Positions 8,287 to 18,657 of a stretch of 64,000 bases of DNA are shown here, piece by piece. The first letter of the stretch is position 1, and each line of letters starts with the position of its first letter. The DNA comes from Bradyrhizobium sp. CCBAU 051011 (GTDB lineage Bacteria > Pseudomonadota > Alphaproteobacteria > Rhizobiales > Xanthobacteraceae), in the NCBI RefSeq assembly GCF_009930815.1, contig NZ_CP022222.1, positions 5,436,501-5,500,500 of the forward strand, written 5' to 3'. A program made the translations under genes and the position numbers. The notes under the pieces are model-generated. The model was not told the DNA's origin. It searched no databases and saw only the letters and a list, made by a program, of their open reading frames with translations.

Positions 8287-9651
8287 CTAGCGCCTAAGTG
8301 CCCCGAGGAAACTCTCGCGCCACGCCGTAATGCTATTGCGGCGCAGTACCACCATCATGGCCCGCCAACGCTCGCATCGCTCCTCAAGTGGCATCCCCAG
8401 CGCAGTCTGCAATGCTTCGGCGACGGCGTCGGGGTCATACGGGTTGGCAATCACAGCAGCGTCGAGTTCATAGGCCGCGCCCGCGAATGGCGAGAGAATG
8501 AGCACGCCGGGGTCATCGGGGTGCTGTGCAGCGACATACTCCTTGGCAACCAGGTTCATTCCGTCGCGCAACGGAGTGACAAGAGCGACGCGACTGAGCC
8601 GAAAGAAGCCCGCGAGCGAGCGCTGGGAAAAGCTCCTGTTCAAATACTGGATCGGTGCCCAATCGAGTTCCGCGAACCGACCGGCCACGTCGCCCGCCAG
8701 CGCACCGAGCCTCTGCCGCAGCGCACGGTATTCAGGAACGTCGCTGCGCGTCGCGGTGGCGATCTGCAGCAAGCGGACATGGTTGTGATGTGCGGGATAG
8801 CCGTCGAGAAAGCCGGCGAACGCTTTGAACCGGTGCTCGAGACCCTTGCTGTAATCCAGCCGGTCCACCCCAATGATGAGCTGGCGCCCCCGGAGACTCT
8901 CCTGCAGCCGGCGTGCCGCCAGGGATTTCACAGCGCGATTGGCCATTTCGGCAATGGCTTCAGTATCGATCCCGATCGGGAAGGCGGCGGCGCGAAGAAC
9001 GCGATCGAAAGCCTGAACGTGGCCATCGGACGAAACCTTGCCTCCTGCGCGGCGAACGATGGCGTCATGAAAGGCAGTCAGATCCTCCACCGTCTGGAAG
9101 CCGACGAGATCATAAGCGCACAGTGATTTTAGCAGGTCGCCGTAGTGGGGAAGGGTCGCCAGCACACCCAAAGACGGAAACGGCGTATGCAAGAAGAACC
9201 CGATCCGTTGTGTGGCCCCGGCGCGGCGAAGTTCCTCGGCCATCGGGATCAGATGATAGTCATGGACCCAGACGAGATCACTCGGCCTGAGCAGGGGCGC
9301 GAGGGCGTCCGCGAGTAGGGCGTTCACCCGTCGATAGGCGGCCAAGTCCCGTCGGGTAAAGTTCATGAGATCGAGCCGATAGTGGAATAAGGGCCACAGT
9401 GCCGCGTTGGAGAAGCCGCTGTAGTAGCCGTCATGGTCCGCGCGGGTAAGATCGACCGTGGCGTACGTCACTCCCTCGCTTTCGAAAACGTTCGGCTCTG
9501 GTGTTGTTTCTCCTAGCCTGCCACTCCACCCAAACCATAAGCCTCCAGCCTGATGCAGAGCGTCGACAAGGCCGGTCACAAGTCCGCCGCTGCGCTGCGC
9601 AGCTTCTCCCGGCAAGGCGACACGGTTGGAGACGATGACCAAGCGGCTCAA
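8287..9651 (-). CDS. otsA: Trehalose-6-phosphate synthase (GT20)
   Basis: Transfers glucose from UDP-glucose to glucose-6-phosphate, the first step of the OtsAB trehalose pathway. The first strand SRLVIVSNRVA and the following RSGGLVTGL loop form the acceptor/UDP-glucose loop. WVHDYHLI contains the family's catalytic-region Asp. VDRLDYSKGL holds the phosphate-binding Arg and Lys, and RDGMNLVAKEYVA the nucleotide-sugar Asp and Glu. The length of 454 residues fits if translation begins at TTG 9651, as OtsA proteins start SRLVIVSNR; a longer reading to 9759 adds an unconserved tail. No otsB phosphatase is adjacent, so it must be elsewhere. Trehalose protects against osmotic and desiccation stress. 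Confidence 0.93.
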   Translation of the reverse strand: MSRLVIVSNRVALPGEAAQRSGGLVTGLVDALHQAGGLWFGWSGRLGETTPEPNVFESEGVTYATVDLTRADHDGYYSGFSNAALWPLFHYRLDLMNFTRRDLAAYRRVNALLADALAPLLRPSDLVWVHDYHLIPMAEELRRAGATQRIGFFLHTPFPSLGVLATLPHYGDLLKSLCAYDLVGFQTVEDLTAFHDAIVRRAGGKVSSDGHVQAFDRVLRAAAFPIGIDTEAIAEMANRAVKSLAARRLQESLRGRQLIIGVDRLDYSKGLEHRFKAFAGFLDGYPAHHNHVRLLQIATATRSDVPEYRALRQRLGALAGDVAGRFAELDWAPIQYLNRSFSQRSLAGFFRLSRVALVTPLRDGMNLVAKEYVAAQHPDDPGVLILSPFAGAAYELDAAVIANPYDPDAVAEALQTALGMPLEERCERWRAMMVVLRRNSITAWRESFLGALRR

Positions 9652-10064
9652 GCGGGTCCTCTCCGCGCTGTCAGGGTTGCGTGACGCCGAGCCGCCAAAA
9701 AATCTCGGCGAACACGGCAACGCAAATGATCGAGCGGTGACATCCGCCGGTGCCCACATTCACGCCGCTCCCCACGCGAAATCCACAAGTCCTTCCATCG
9801 GAACCAATGGTTCCGTCATCAGGCAATCTCGCGCTTGAGGTCGGGCGCGACGCATGGATGTCGAGCGGCAAGATCAAGGCGCTACTTGCAAACATATAGA
9901 TCTTCTCGCGGGAAAGATAGGATACTCTGCCGAGCTGAGCTATTGGGCGCCGTCTAAACCGATCTTCGCAGTCGCGGCATTCTCGGTACTGGAAGGATTG
10001 ACGCTGCGGATCGGCCCGCGATCGACCGAATGGCGCTTACCTGCGATATGTGCGATTATGTAGC
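9652..10064. other. Intergenic, no gene supported
   Basis: About 410 bases between otsA and the hypothetical gene at 10065. It should hold the otsA promoter on the reverse strand. No known operator recognised. Confidence 0.4.
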
Positions 10065-10370
10065 ATGGTCAAAAAGAAAGGTCGAAGAACAGCGCCGGAA
10101 GAAGAAATGGCAACCGCTCTCGACCGTTGGGACGAGGAAAGCGGAGCGCAGGAGTTGGCGTGGCCTTTACCCTATGAAGCCAGCGATTTGCGGGACGTGG
10201 AGCGCAGAGTCCTGGAATGTCTGGGTGCCGCCCTTGTCAGCGAATGGAATGATCTGCCTACTGACGTCCAACGCAGGCTCTTCGAGCACGCGGCCTCGGG
10301 AAAATCGCACGACGCCACCGCGTTGACCCGTTTCCTGCACGATCATAAAGGCGCCTCGCGTGTGCGCTGA
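10065..10370 (+). CDS. Conserved hypothetical protein
   Basis: About 101 residues from ATG 10065 (MVKKKGRRTAPEEEMATAL). The conserved-looking core is VLECLGAALVSEWNDLPTDV with an RLFEHA helix and an RFLHDHK end. I recognise this organisation from short Bradyrhizobium proteins of unknown function. An in-frame ATG at 10050 is possible but adds only MRLCS. Acidic and helical, likely cytoplasmic. Confidence 0.55.
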   Translation: MVKKKGRRTAPEEEMATALDRWDEESGAQELAWPLPYEASDLRDVERRVLECLGAALVSEWNDLPTDVQRRLFEHAASGKSHDATALTRFLHDHKGASRVR

Positions 10371-10479
10371 AACGACCTTGGCAGATTTGTCCTCGCCGTT
10401 GCTTTTCGCTGACCTGTGTTCTGCAGTATGGGTATCGCGGATCTGATGGCTGAAGAATGAGAGCGACGATGGCGGGACG

Positions 10480-10712
10480 TACGGCCGGCAGGCTGGGCTG
10501 AGGTGGTGGCCCGTCGATTCATTTTTGCGCCCCGTTTTGGCAATGCGGCAGTGCGGCAAGAAGGAGTAAGCAATCATCGTCATAAGAGCGTGACGATAAA
10601 GACCGTGTCACGATCATCCCTCGAAGTGATCGAGACCTAATTCCTCTTTAAACTGTTGATGCGCTTGCTCGCAGATCAATCGCGCCTTGACCGTTGCTGC
10701 CAACCGCCGCAG
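10480..10712 (-). pseudogene. IS701/IS4-type transposase C-terminal remnant
   Basis: Reverse-strand codons read CEQAHQQFKEELGLDHFEG, then stop, S, stop, then HGLYRHALMTMIAYSFLPH. Intact IS701-like transposases have EGRSWQGLHRHALMTMIAY here, so CGA and TGG have both become TGA in frame. Downstream the frame shifts again. Only the C-terminal end survives; no terminal repeats seen. An open frame continues upstream on the same strand to about 10860 but I do not recognise it. Confidence 0.75.
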
Positions 10713-10974
10713 GCCTATCTCGGCTGGTAGATTTGCGAGATAGCATTTCTGCTTCCCAATGCTCGCCGATCGCCAACGCATTTTTCCACTTAGCATCAGC
10801 AAGCATCTCGTCGGCCGGCATCACCAACAAATCCGGGACGTGTATTGCCTTGTATTTGGTGACTTCGCAGCCATCTCATGATAAAGAGATAGCTAATCTC
10901 GGCACAAAGATCACGGTAAACGGATTGCTTCACTATAGTGCCGATGCGAAGCTGTTTCTGACGGATAGCCGATC

Positions 10975-11244
10975 ATGACCATGCGCTCCCGACGCGAAAC
11001 GGTCACCTTCAAGCATCCCTTCCGAATCAAGGGCATCGACCGCCTCCTGCCTCCGGGTGCCTACGAGGTCATCACCGATGAGGAGATGATCGAAGGATTA
11101 TCGTTCGCGTCGTTTCGCCGAGTTGCCACTGTGATCACGGTGCCGGCGGCGCCGCCGCGCACTTCAACGATGGAGATGATTTCCATCAGCCCGGTCGATC
11201 TGGCTGACGCGCAGCGCATTGATGCCGACGCGCCTCACGAGTGA
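10975..11244 (+). CDS. Conserved hypothetical protein
   Basis: An 89-residue protein with the core FKHPFRIKGIDRLLPPGAYE, then ITDEEMIEGLSFASFRR. I recognise this family as widespread and uncharacterised in Bradyrhizobium. No signal peptide or membrane segment. A second ATG two codons in is also possible. It stands alone between the IS remnant and groESL. Confidence 0.6.
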   Translation: MTMRSRRETVTFKHPFRIKGIDRLLPPGAYEVITDEEMIEGLSFASFRRVATVITVPAAPPRTSTMEMISISPVDLADAQRIDADAPHE

Positions 11245-11512
11245 CGAGCCACTCGATCTCGACAAGCACCGCTGAATGGCTGCACAAGAAGCGACCGACG
11301 TCCGGCGTATTCTGGCGCACGTCGAGAACAACGCAAAAGCTGCGTGATGGGTGGCTTTCTTAATGGCCCTGCGTCCAACGACTTAGCGCCACACAGCTGG
11401 TCTTGACCGGATCCTTAGCCGCCGCTGCCTTGGCAGGTATTTCGTGACGTTCTGAGCAGAATATCATTTTTGGACGGTCTTGTTCGTCCTCCTGCGGCCG
11501 CTTATGTGCTGA

Positions 11513-11539
11513 TTAGCACTCGTTGGCCGCGACTGCTAT
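11513..11539. promoter_or_regulatory. CIRCE operator (HrcA site) of groESL
   Basis: TTAGCACTC-N9-GACTGCTAT. The left arm is a perfect CIRCE arm and the right arm differs from GAGTGCTAA at two positions. It lies 41 bases before groES, so HrcA repression of groESL is expected. Confidence 0.85.
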
Positions 11540-11579
11540 TTCGTCCAAAGCAACAACAACCAGAAAATAGGAGGACAGC

Positions 11580-11897
11580 ATGAAATTCCGTCCGCTTCAC
11601 GACCGCGTTGTGGTCAAGCGTATCGAAGCCGAAGAGAAGACCACTGGCGGAATCATCATTCCGGACAGCGCCAAGGAAAAACCCTCGCAGGGCGAAATCA
11701 CGGCGGTCGGCCCGGGTGGCCGTGACGAAGCCGGCAAGCTGATTCCGATAGACCTCAAGGTCGGCGATCGCGTGCTGTTCGGCAAGTGGTCCGGTACTGA
11801 GGTCAAGCTCGATGGTCAGGAACTGCTGATCATGAAGGAAGGCGACATTATGGGCGTTCTCACCGATCTGCCCTCCGCCAAGAAGAAGGTCGCGTAA
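11580..11897 (+). CDS. groES: Co-chaperonin GroES
   Basis: The 105-residue heptameric lid of the chaperonin. It opens [20 protein letters not shown], with the mobile loop [18 protein letters not shown] that contacts GroEL. The ribosome site AGGAGGACAGC precedes ATG 11580. It leads the groESL operon, with 140 bases to groEL, and a CIRCE operator lies upstream. Bradyrhizobium genomes usually have several groESL copies; this is the CIRCE-type one. Confidence 0.97.
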   Translation: MKFRPLHDRVVVKRIEAEEKTTGGIIIPDSAKEKPSQGEITAVGPGGRDEAGKLIPIDLKVGDRVLFGKWSGTEVKLDGQELLIMKEGDIMGVLTDLPSAKKKVA

Positions 11898-11923
11898 GCG
11901 CCAGTCAGTTTTCTTTGTCCTGA

Positions 11924-13678
<1,755 letters not shown>

Positions 13679-13710
13679 TCCAACTCGTTCAGAGCTCAAC
13701 AATAGCGAAG

Positions 13711-13736
13711 GCCCGGCAGAAATGCCGGGCTTTCTT
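13711..13736 (+). terminator. Terminator of groESL
   Basis: GCCCGGCA-GAAA-TGCCGGGC followed by TTTCTT, a perfect 8-bp stem 33 bases after the groEL stop. Confidence 0.85.
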
Positions 13737-13810
13737 GCAGGAATCAGCTCAAGCGGGCGCTTCTGCTTTCAAGTTAGCGTCAACGCAGAGACGCCTGGTC
13801 AACGTCTCGC

Positions 13811-14485
13811 TTACTCGTCGCGCAGCGCTTCGATGGGATCGAGCGGCTCTCGCGCGGAGTAGTAGCCGAAGAAATGCCAACGGCTGCCGAGAACAGGAAC
13901 CCGCCGGCGATCGCGGCCAGTGATACCGGCGCCGGTCAGCCTGTGAGGGCGGAGATGGCGACGGACCAGGTTGGCCTTGGCCTAGGTGAGCGATGCCTTG
14001 TCCTTTTCCAGCTGCGCCTTGGCGATGGCAAGACTGGTCTTCGCTTGATCGACGATGCTCTGGTACGGGCGAGGATCGATCTTGGCGCAGGTCTGGCCGC
14101 GCTTGATCTCTGTGTTGTAATCGCAGCTCAATTCCTGGATCACGCCGGATACATAGGTCCCGACAATGATCGTCAATTCCGGATTGACCGAGCCCGTGGC
14201 GTTTACGTCGCGCGCGAGGTCACCAATCGCAACAGGCACCGTTTCATACCGGACCGACGCGTCGCCGCTGAGGGACCACCAGATGCCCAGAGATGCAGCG
14301 GATAACAGCACCGCGATCGCCACGGCAATCCGATACCTCGTCGCAAATCGCGGCTGCGCGAGCGGCTCCTTGACCGGGCGCCCGGCCGGCGGCAGTGGCA
14401 CATAGGGCAGAGCGTCCCTGCTTTCGGCTGTGGCACCAGTGCCGAGATGCGTGTTCGCCTTGGCCAGGCGTCGGATGGCCGCCAC
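13811..14485 (-). pseudogene. Internally deleted macA-macB pair
   Basis: Reverse strand from 14485: the first about 165 residues of a MacA-like periplasmic adaptor, with an N-terminal membrane anchor (RYRIAVAIAVLLSAASLGIW) and the lipoyl/hairpin start VNPELTIIVGTYVSG. At 13982 it stops in KDKASLT, inside the coiled coil. Immediately after comes the last about 50 codons of a MacB-type ABC permease, ending [10 protein letters not shown] at TAA 13811, with a further one-base deletion before FFGYY. So most of macA and nearly all of macB were lost in one deletion of roughly 2.5 kb by family size. A perfect FixK box still sits 26 bases upstream of 14485. Confidence 0.8.
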
Positions 14486-14510
14486 CTTAGGCTACCGCTG
14501 GGCCGAATTG

Positions 14511-14524
14511 TTGATTGGGATCAA
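14511..14524. promoter_or_regulatory. FixK/FNR box before the macA remnant
   Basis: TTGATTGGGATCAA, a perfect TTGAT-N4-ATCAA palindrome just upstream of the broken macA. It implies the lost efflux system was oxygen regulated. Confidence 0.7.
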
Positions 14525-14576
14525 GGTCTGGGAGCCTGGCAAGCCTTCATCGCGCTCGCCCGACGGGCGGTGACCA

Positions 14577-15698
14577 CTAACGAATGGTGCCGTCCTTCTC
14601 GGCGACTTGCCTCGATGCCGAAAATATATCCCAAGCCGCGATGAACATGGCCGCGATCACCGGACCGATGACAAATCCGTTGAGACCGAAGGTGGCGATT
14701 CCGCCCAGCGTGGAGATGAGAACGACATAGTCGGGCATCTTCGTGTCTTTGCCCACCAGCATTGGACGCAAGAAATTATCCACGAGTCCGATGATGAGCG
14801 CGCCGAAGGCGATCAAGACTATGCCCTGCCAGATAGCAGCGGTCACGAGAAGATAGACGGCGACCGGGATCCAGATGAGGCCTGCGCCTATCGCCGGCAA
14901 TAATGAAAAAACGGCCATCACAACGGCCCAGAGCAGCGGAGCGCTGATCCCAAGAAACCAGAATATCAGGCCTCCGAGCGCTCCCTGCAGCAGGGCCACA
15001 AGCATGTCGCCCTTGACCGTGGCGCGGATGACGATTGCGAACTTGAGGACGAAGGCGCTCTGCTGTTCGGCGCGTAGCGGGATAGCATCTCTGATCCGTT
15101 TGGACAGCGCGTCCTGGTCGCGGAGCAGGAAGAACAACAGATACAGCATGACGAACAGGTTCACGATGAAGTCGAACGTACTCTGACCAATGTTGAGCGC
15201 CTGTGCGGCGATGTATTGGCTGCCTGTCATGAGGGCGGCGGAAAGCTTTTGCTGCACCGCATCGAGACTCGCCAGGCCGAAGCGGTTCAGCAGATTGATC
15301 GTCCATACAGGCAAGAGGTCATGGACCTGCTGAAAGAATCGACCGAGATCCAGCTCTCCCGACTGGACTTTCCCATAGAAGCCCACCGCTTCCTGCGTCA
15401 ATGCCGCCGCGATCAGCGTCATTGGCAGGATCACGATCGCGATGATGATCATGACCGCAGACAGGGCGGCAAGGGAGCGCCGCTGCCCCATCGATCTCAG
15501 CAGCCAACGATGCAATGGCGCAAACAATACGGCTGTGACGATTCCCCAGAGAACCGCTCCATAGAATGGCAACAAGATCCATGCGAATGCCAGCGATATC
15601 GCAATGGTCAGCAGCAAAAACGCATTGTTTTCAATGGTACGCATCGCGCCATTCCATCGGGTAAGAGGAGCCGTCCAGGCCAAGCCGTGCTCCGCCAT
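14577..15698 (-). CDS. AI-2E family (PerM/YdiK-like) membrane permease
   Basis: A 373-residue polytopic membrane protein with about eight hydrophobic segments. The family-typical C-terminal run is FGALIIGLVDNFLRPMLVGK, then MPDYVVLISTLGGIATFGLN and GFVIGPVIAAMF. The N-terminal pair of helices (NNAFLLLTIAISLAFAWILL) is also typical. Members are varied exporters and Na/H exchange-related proteins, so the substrate is open; the AI-2 name is historical. The start could be 15698 or the ATG at 15644 (MRTIENN). It lies head-to-tail upstream of the macAB remnant, whose FixK box falls between the two. Confidence 0.88.
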   Translation of the reverse strand: MAEHGLAWTAPLTRWNGAMRTIENNAFLLLTIAISLAFAWILLPFYGAVLWGIVTAVLFAPLHRWLLRSMGQRRSLAALSAVMIIIAIVILPMTLIAAALTQEAVGFYGKVQSGELDLGRFFQQVHDLLPVWTINLLNRFGLASLDAVQQKLSAALMTGSQYIAAQALNIGQSTFDFIVNLFVMLYLLFFLLRDQDALSKRIRDAIPLRAEQQSAFVLKFAIVIRATVKGDMLVALLQGALGGLIFWFLGISAPLLWAVVMAVFSLLPAIGAGLIWIPVAVYLLVTAAIWQGIVLIAFGALIIGLVDNFLRPMLVGKDTKMPDYVVLISTLGGIATFGLNGFVIGPVIAAMFIAAWDIFSASRQVAEKDGTIR

Positions 15699-15845
15699 GC
15701 GGCTGCTCTTAAAAGCTCAAACGACACATGACGACACCGGACGGAAAGCCACGACCAAGCATCTCGTTGGGGCTGGCTGGGCCCCGTTACGCCGATGATA
15801 GGATGGTCTGCGATAGCGCCCGGTCGACGCAGCCGACACTGAGGA

Positions 15846-16010
15846 TCAGAGTCGACCCAGCAGCAGCACTACGACCAGGATGACCAGGATAATGCCGATG
15901 ACACCCATGCCGCCGTGGCCGAAGCCGTAGCCGTAGCCGCCAAAGCGGCCGCTGAAGCCACCAAGCAGGAAGATGATGAGGATGATAACGAGGATAAGTC
16001 CGATCGACAC
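15846..16010 (-). CDS. Small Gly/Tyr-rich membrane protein
   Basis: A 54-residue frame starting at GTG 16010 (VSIGLILVIILIIFLLGGFS) with a glycine/tyrosine-rich middle (GRFGGYGYGFGHGGMG) and a second hydrophobic helix (VIGIILVILVVVLLLG). It is intact and closely resembles the broken DUF3309-like gene at 18361-18491. Two short membrane helices joined by a glycine hinge. Function unknown. Confidence 0.65.
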   Translation of the reverse strand: MSIGLILVIILIIFLLGGFSGRFGGYGYGFGHGGMGVIGIILVILVVVLLLGRL

Positions 16011-16129
16011 TGGCCGACTCCTTTGGTGGGACCTTATGGGCTATTGGGCCTTTTGGCAGTCCGAGTTGTGCGCGCGGTCCTCAAGCTCCGGCGACGGTTG
16101 TCGCCAGCATAGGCCGGAAAACGGCCGTG

Positions 16130-16276
16130 CTATTTCTTTTCGATTGAAATGCCACGCTCGCCGATGTTGATCTCGACGCCAGTGGTTTTCTGTCGCTCCC
16201 GGTACACTTGATAGCCCAGTGTCACCGCGACGACGGCGAGCCCGCCGATGACGAGGTAAAGAATATTGCGAGACAT
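16130..16276 (-). CDS. Small single-span membrane protein
   Basis: A 48-residue protein from ATG 16276: one N-terminal helix (NILYLVIGGLAVVAVTLGYQ) followed by a charged tail ending GVEINIGERGISIEKK. The start is chosen over 16318 because AGGAAT precedes it. A perfect FixK box lies 80 bases upstream, so it is probably induced in low oxygen. No family function known. Confidence 0.65.
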   Translation of the reverse strand: MSRNILYLVIGGLAVVAVTLGYQVYRERQKTTGVEINIGERGISIEKK

Positions 16277-16355
16277 TGTCCGGGATTCCTGATTCGTGTG
16301 CTTCGCTCTTGATGCCAAGGCATGGCGAAGCTTACGAGGGTGTCACCAAGTCATT

Positions 16356-16369
16356 TTGATGCAAATCAA
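16356..16369. promoter_or_regulatory. FixK/FNR box between divergent genes
   Basis: TTGATGCAAATCAA, identical to the pstS box. It lies 80 bases from the leftward membrane peptide and 134 bases before the rightward gene at 16503, so either or both may be controlled. Confidence 0.75.
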
Positions 16370-16502
16370 CGGACTCAAACGAGACTTCGGCTGTAGTTCA
16401 AGAAATTTGCGATGAGGCATGAGCGAGACCTGAATCAATCAAGAAGGTTTGCTCCCTCAGTTATCCTCGTCATCTGATGGAAGGCGCAAACAGGAGCTGT
16501 GA

Positions 16503-16727
16503 ATGTTCGGGCTAAAACGACCAACTCGCATTGATCTCCGTTCCAACGACGCGGCTATCGTCGTTCGCGAAAATGGTGAGATGGAAATGTTCATCCGGCA
16601 GGCAAAGAGTGACGAGGAACTTCCGCCCGGCCAGGTCGTTCTCGCCCTTTTCGGAATGGCATTCCACGATGAGCGGGTACGCAAGCTGTTGGCGCAAATT
16701 GTAAAAGAGAAGCAAGGCCTGACATGA
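16503..16727 (+). CDS. Conserved hypothetical protein, block member 1
   Basis: A 74-residue acidic protein. The core is IVVRENGEMEMFIRQAKSDE, then ELPPGQVVLALFGMAFHDER, ending LLAQIVKEKQGLT. GGAGCTGTGA precedes the ATG. It heads a block of three short unknown genes (this one rightward, two leftward) that is repeated in decayed form at 6.2-6.9 kb. The FixK box at 16356 may serve it. I do not recognise a function. Confidence 0.6.
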   Translation: MFGLKRPTRIDLRSNDAAIVVRENGEMEMFIRQAKSDEELPPGQVVLALFGMAFHDERVRKLLAQIVKEKQGLT

Positions 16728-16831
16728 CACACGCTGCCGTGCGCGTCGCCGGGGCAGTCAGTTGGGTGCGCAGGTCATCAGATGATGGTTGTGAAGAGGC
16801 GCGGCGAAGTCATGTCTCGCGAGAGGCGCCG

Positions 16832-17101
16832 TCACCGGCTGTCCTCATTGAATAGCGCTCTCAGCAAACGCCAAAGTTCGCGGTGACCAGCGGTTTGGCC
16901 ACCCTGTGTGAGATAGTCCGCAATATCCATCGTCGATGTGTGGAATTCGACTGTGCCCCCGAGTCCTGTCTCCAGATGCGCCATCTCTCGCTCGACATAC
17001 AAGCTCTTGGTGTCCGTATCGAAGACGAGCAAAGAACGGTCCTCGTGTGTGATCTCGGGGCCTTTCACCTGACGATATAGTTCTCTCTTGAGGAAGGCCA
17101 T
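16832..17101 (-). CDS. Conserved hypothetical protein, block member 2
   Basis: An 89-residue protein from ATG 17101 (MAFLKRELYRQVKGPEITHE), preceded by GGGGAGCGG. It continues LVFDTDTKSLYVEREMAHLE, and ends LTQGGQTAGHRELWRLLRAL. The paralogue at 6382 shares this start, supporting 17101 over 17179. Function unknown; intact here, pseudogene there. Confidence 0.65.
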   Translation of the reverse strand: MAFLKRELYRQVKGPEITHEDRSLLVFDTDTKSLYVEREMAHLETGLGGTVEFHTSTMDIADYLTQGGQTAGHRELWRLLRALFNEDSR

Positions 17102-17132
17102 TCTCCGCTCCCCGATGAGGACGGTGCGATAG

Positions 17133-17378
17133 CTAAGTTTCCGAGTCCAATAAGGCTCGGACTTTGGTCGCGGCGTCATAGATTTCGACCTTGAGCATCG
17201 GATAGGTCGATTTCAGTTTACGGCCGGCTGATTTTGCCGCTTCGGCCGTCTCGAACTCCGACTTGAAGTGCCCGTCGACAACCACCACAAATCCTTCTGT
17301 CGGCGGCCGGTCGGCACGCGGCGCCTTCGGCTCAGGCTCGTCAGTTGAGCGAACTGGCTTTCTCAATGGAGCTCTCAT
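17133..17378 (-). CDS. Conserved hypothetical protein, block member 3
   Basis: An 81-residue protein starting MRAPLRKPVRSTDEPEP, with the core EGFVVVVDGHFKSEFETAEA and LKSTYPMLKVEIYDAATKVR. It lies 31 bases upstream of block member 2 on the same strand, so the two are probably one transcript. The paralogue at 6706-6942 is intact. Function unknown; the alpha/beta pattern suggests a compact single domain. Confidence 0.65.
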   Translation of the reverse strand: MRAPLRKPVRSTDEPEPKAPRADRPPTEGFVVVVDGHFKSEFETAEAAKSAGRKLKSTYPMLKVEIYDAATKVRALLDSET

Positions 17379-17532
17379 CGTATCGCGGAAGCGTGACGGG
17401 GGGCCTCTCGGGGACCGACAGGCCGATCACGCTGCGCAACCTCACTCGACCACATCGGAAATGGCGACGCCGAAATCCGGAGACCGCAACCAGCTTATCT
17501 GGCTCGGACCTCCGGATTTCCGACTGCACGGG

Positions 17533-18051
17533 TTAGGCAGCCTTGCCGGGTGCGGGGGCCTTGTTCGGTCCGGGGCTCGCGCTCGGCGGAGTGCCTGTCT
17601 TGATATCGATTGTCTTGGTGGTCTTCACGGCCTTGGCGGGCTTCTTGATAGCGAGATGCAGCACGCCCTTGTCGAAATGAGCTTCGACGGCTCCCTCTTC
17701 CGGCTCGAAGGGCAGGGACATCGATCGATAGAATGAGCCGTAGCTGCGCTCCTCGACGTGCCAGTTCTTTTCGTCTTTCGTGCTCTCTGCCTTTTTCTCG
17801 CCGGAGATAACCAGCTGGTTGCCGTCCAGGCTGACCTTGATGTCCTTGTCGTCCACGCCGGGAAGTTCGGCCGTCACTTCGAAGGCATCCTTGGTTTCCG
17901 CCACATTGATTGCCGGCGCCCCCGCCCCAATGCTGGAAGAAGGCGAACCCTGATCGAAAGCGCGAAGCGCGTTTTCCATGTCACGCCGCATGGCCCTGAA
18001 CGGGTCGAAGGCAAGCTCCTGGCTGGTAGTCCACAATCTCGGAAGGGTCAT
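17533..18051 (-). CDS. Small heat-shock protein (Hsp20/alpha-crystallin)
   Basis: A 172-residue holdase. The alpha-crystallin domain covers about residues 46-140 with the family motifs FEVTAELPGVDDKDIKVSL and a beta-strand region GSFYRSMSLPFEP. The C-terminal extension is unusually Pro/Ala rich (TPPSASPGPNKAPAPGKAA). GTGGAGAAACC supplies the ribosome site. A FixK-type box (TTGA-N6-GCAA) lies 64 bases upstream, so this copy may answer to oxygen rather than only to heat; I could not find a convincing ROSE thermometer stem. It binds unfolding proteins without ATP, complementing the groESL operon nearby. Confidence 0.93.
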   Translation of the reverse strand: MTLPRLWTTSQELAFDPFRAMRRDMENALRAFDQGSPSSSIGAGAPAINVAETKDAFEVTAELPGVDDKDIKVSLDGNQLVISGEKKAESTKDEKNWHVEERSYGSFYRSMSLPFEPEEGAVEAHFDKGVLHLAIKKPAKAVKTTKTIDIKTGTPPSASPGPNKAPAPGKAA

Positions 18052-18114
18052 CTGGTTTCTCCACAGGTTGAAGAAATATCAGAAGACAGCGTGCTCTTCG
18101 CGGCCGCGGCGGCG

Positions 18115-18128
18115 TTGACATAGCGCAA
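18115..18128. promoter_or_regulatory. FixK box upstream of hsp20
   Basis: TTGACATAGCGCAA fits TTG(A/C)-N6-(T/G)CAA and lies 64 bases before the Hsp20 start. Confidence 0.6.
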
Positions 18129-18360
18129 AACGGCCGCGGTATTTCGAAGCGGAGGGGGCCATGATCATCATGAGGATGAAAGAGAACGCGTCAACAAAGT
18201 TGACCTAATGACACCCAATGAGCCTGCATCGCTGCGCTGAACGCCGGTAGGCTCAGCGCATGCGCCATGATGAGCAGATGCGGCAGAGGCAATCTCAAGC
18301 CACCCGTATGGAATTAGCGGAATTCTTAACCCGTGACCTGCTCACCGGCCACCCGCTTGG

Positions 18361-18491
18361 TCAGAGTTTGCCGAGCAAAAGCAGGATCAGCAGAATGACA
18401 ATCACCAGTAGAACGGACCGCCACCGATCCCGCTAAAGCCGCCCAGCAGCGCGATGATCAGAATGATCAGAATGATGGTCCCGATTGACAT
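18361..18491 (-). pseudogene. DUF3309-like small membrane protein, internally deleted
   Basis: From ATG 18491, preceded by GGGAG, it reads MSIGTIILIILIIALLGGFS and GIGGGPFYW, then a stop at 18402. The second membrane helix (LVIVILLILLLLGKL) follows immediately in another frame and ends at TGA 18361-18363. The glycine/tyrosine linker between the helices is missing, so a short deletion shifted the frame. The intact relative is at 15846-16010. A perfect FixK box lies 123 bases upstream. Confidence 0.65.
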
Positions 18492-18613
18492 TTCGATATC
18501 TCCCTTTGCGGTCTGTCGCGACGTCATTGTCTCGAACATTGCTCGGTCAGCAGCAGATCCCGAGCAAGTTCCCAACAGGGAACCCATCCTGTTACGAAGA
18601 TCGCGAAGCCTGG

Positions 18614-18627
18614 TTGACCCAAATCAA
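18614..18627. promoter_or_regulatory. FixK/FNR box before the DUF3309-like gene
   Basis: TTGACCCAAATCAA, an exact TTGA-N6-TCAA match, between the ABC transporter stop and the leftward membrane peptide. Confidence 0.7.
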
Positions 18628-18657
18628 AAATGTGGCCGTACGAAAAGTGGCCTCCCG

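Noticed and set aside
10694..10978. Forward 94-codon frame across the IS remnant
   Set aside because: Antisense to recognisable transposase codons.
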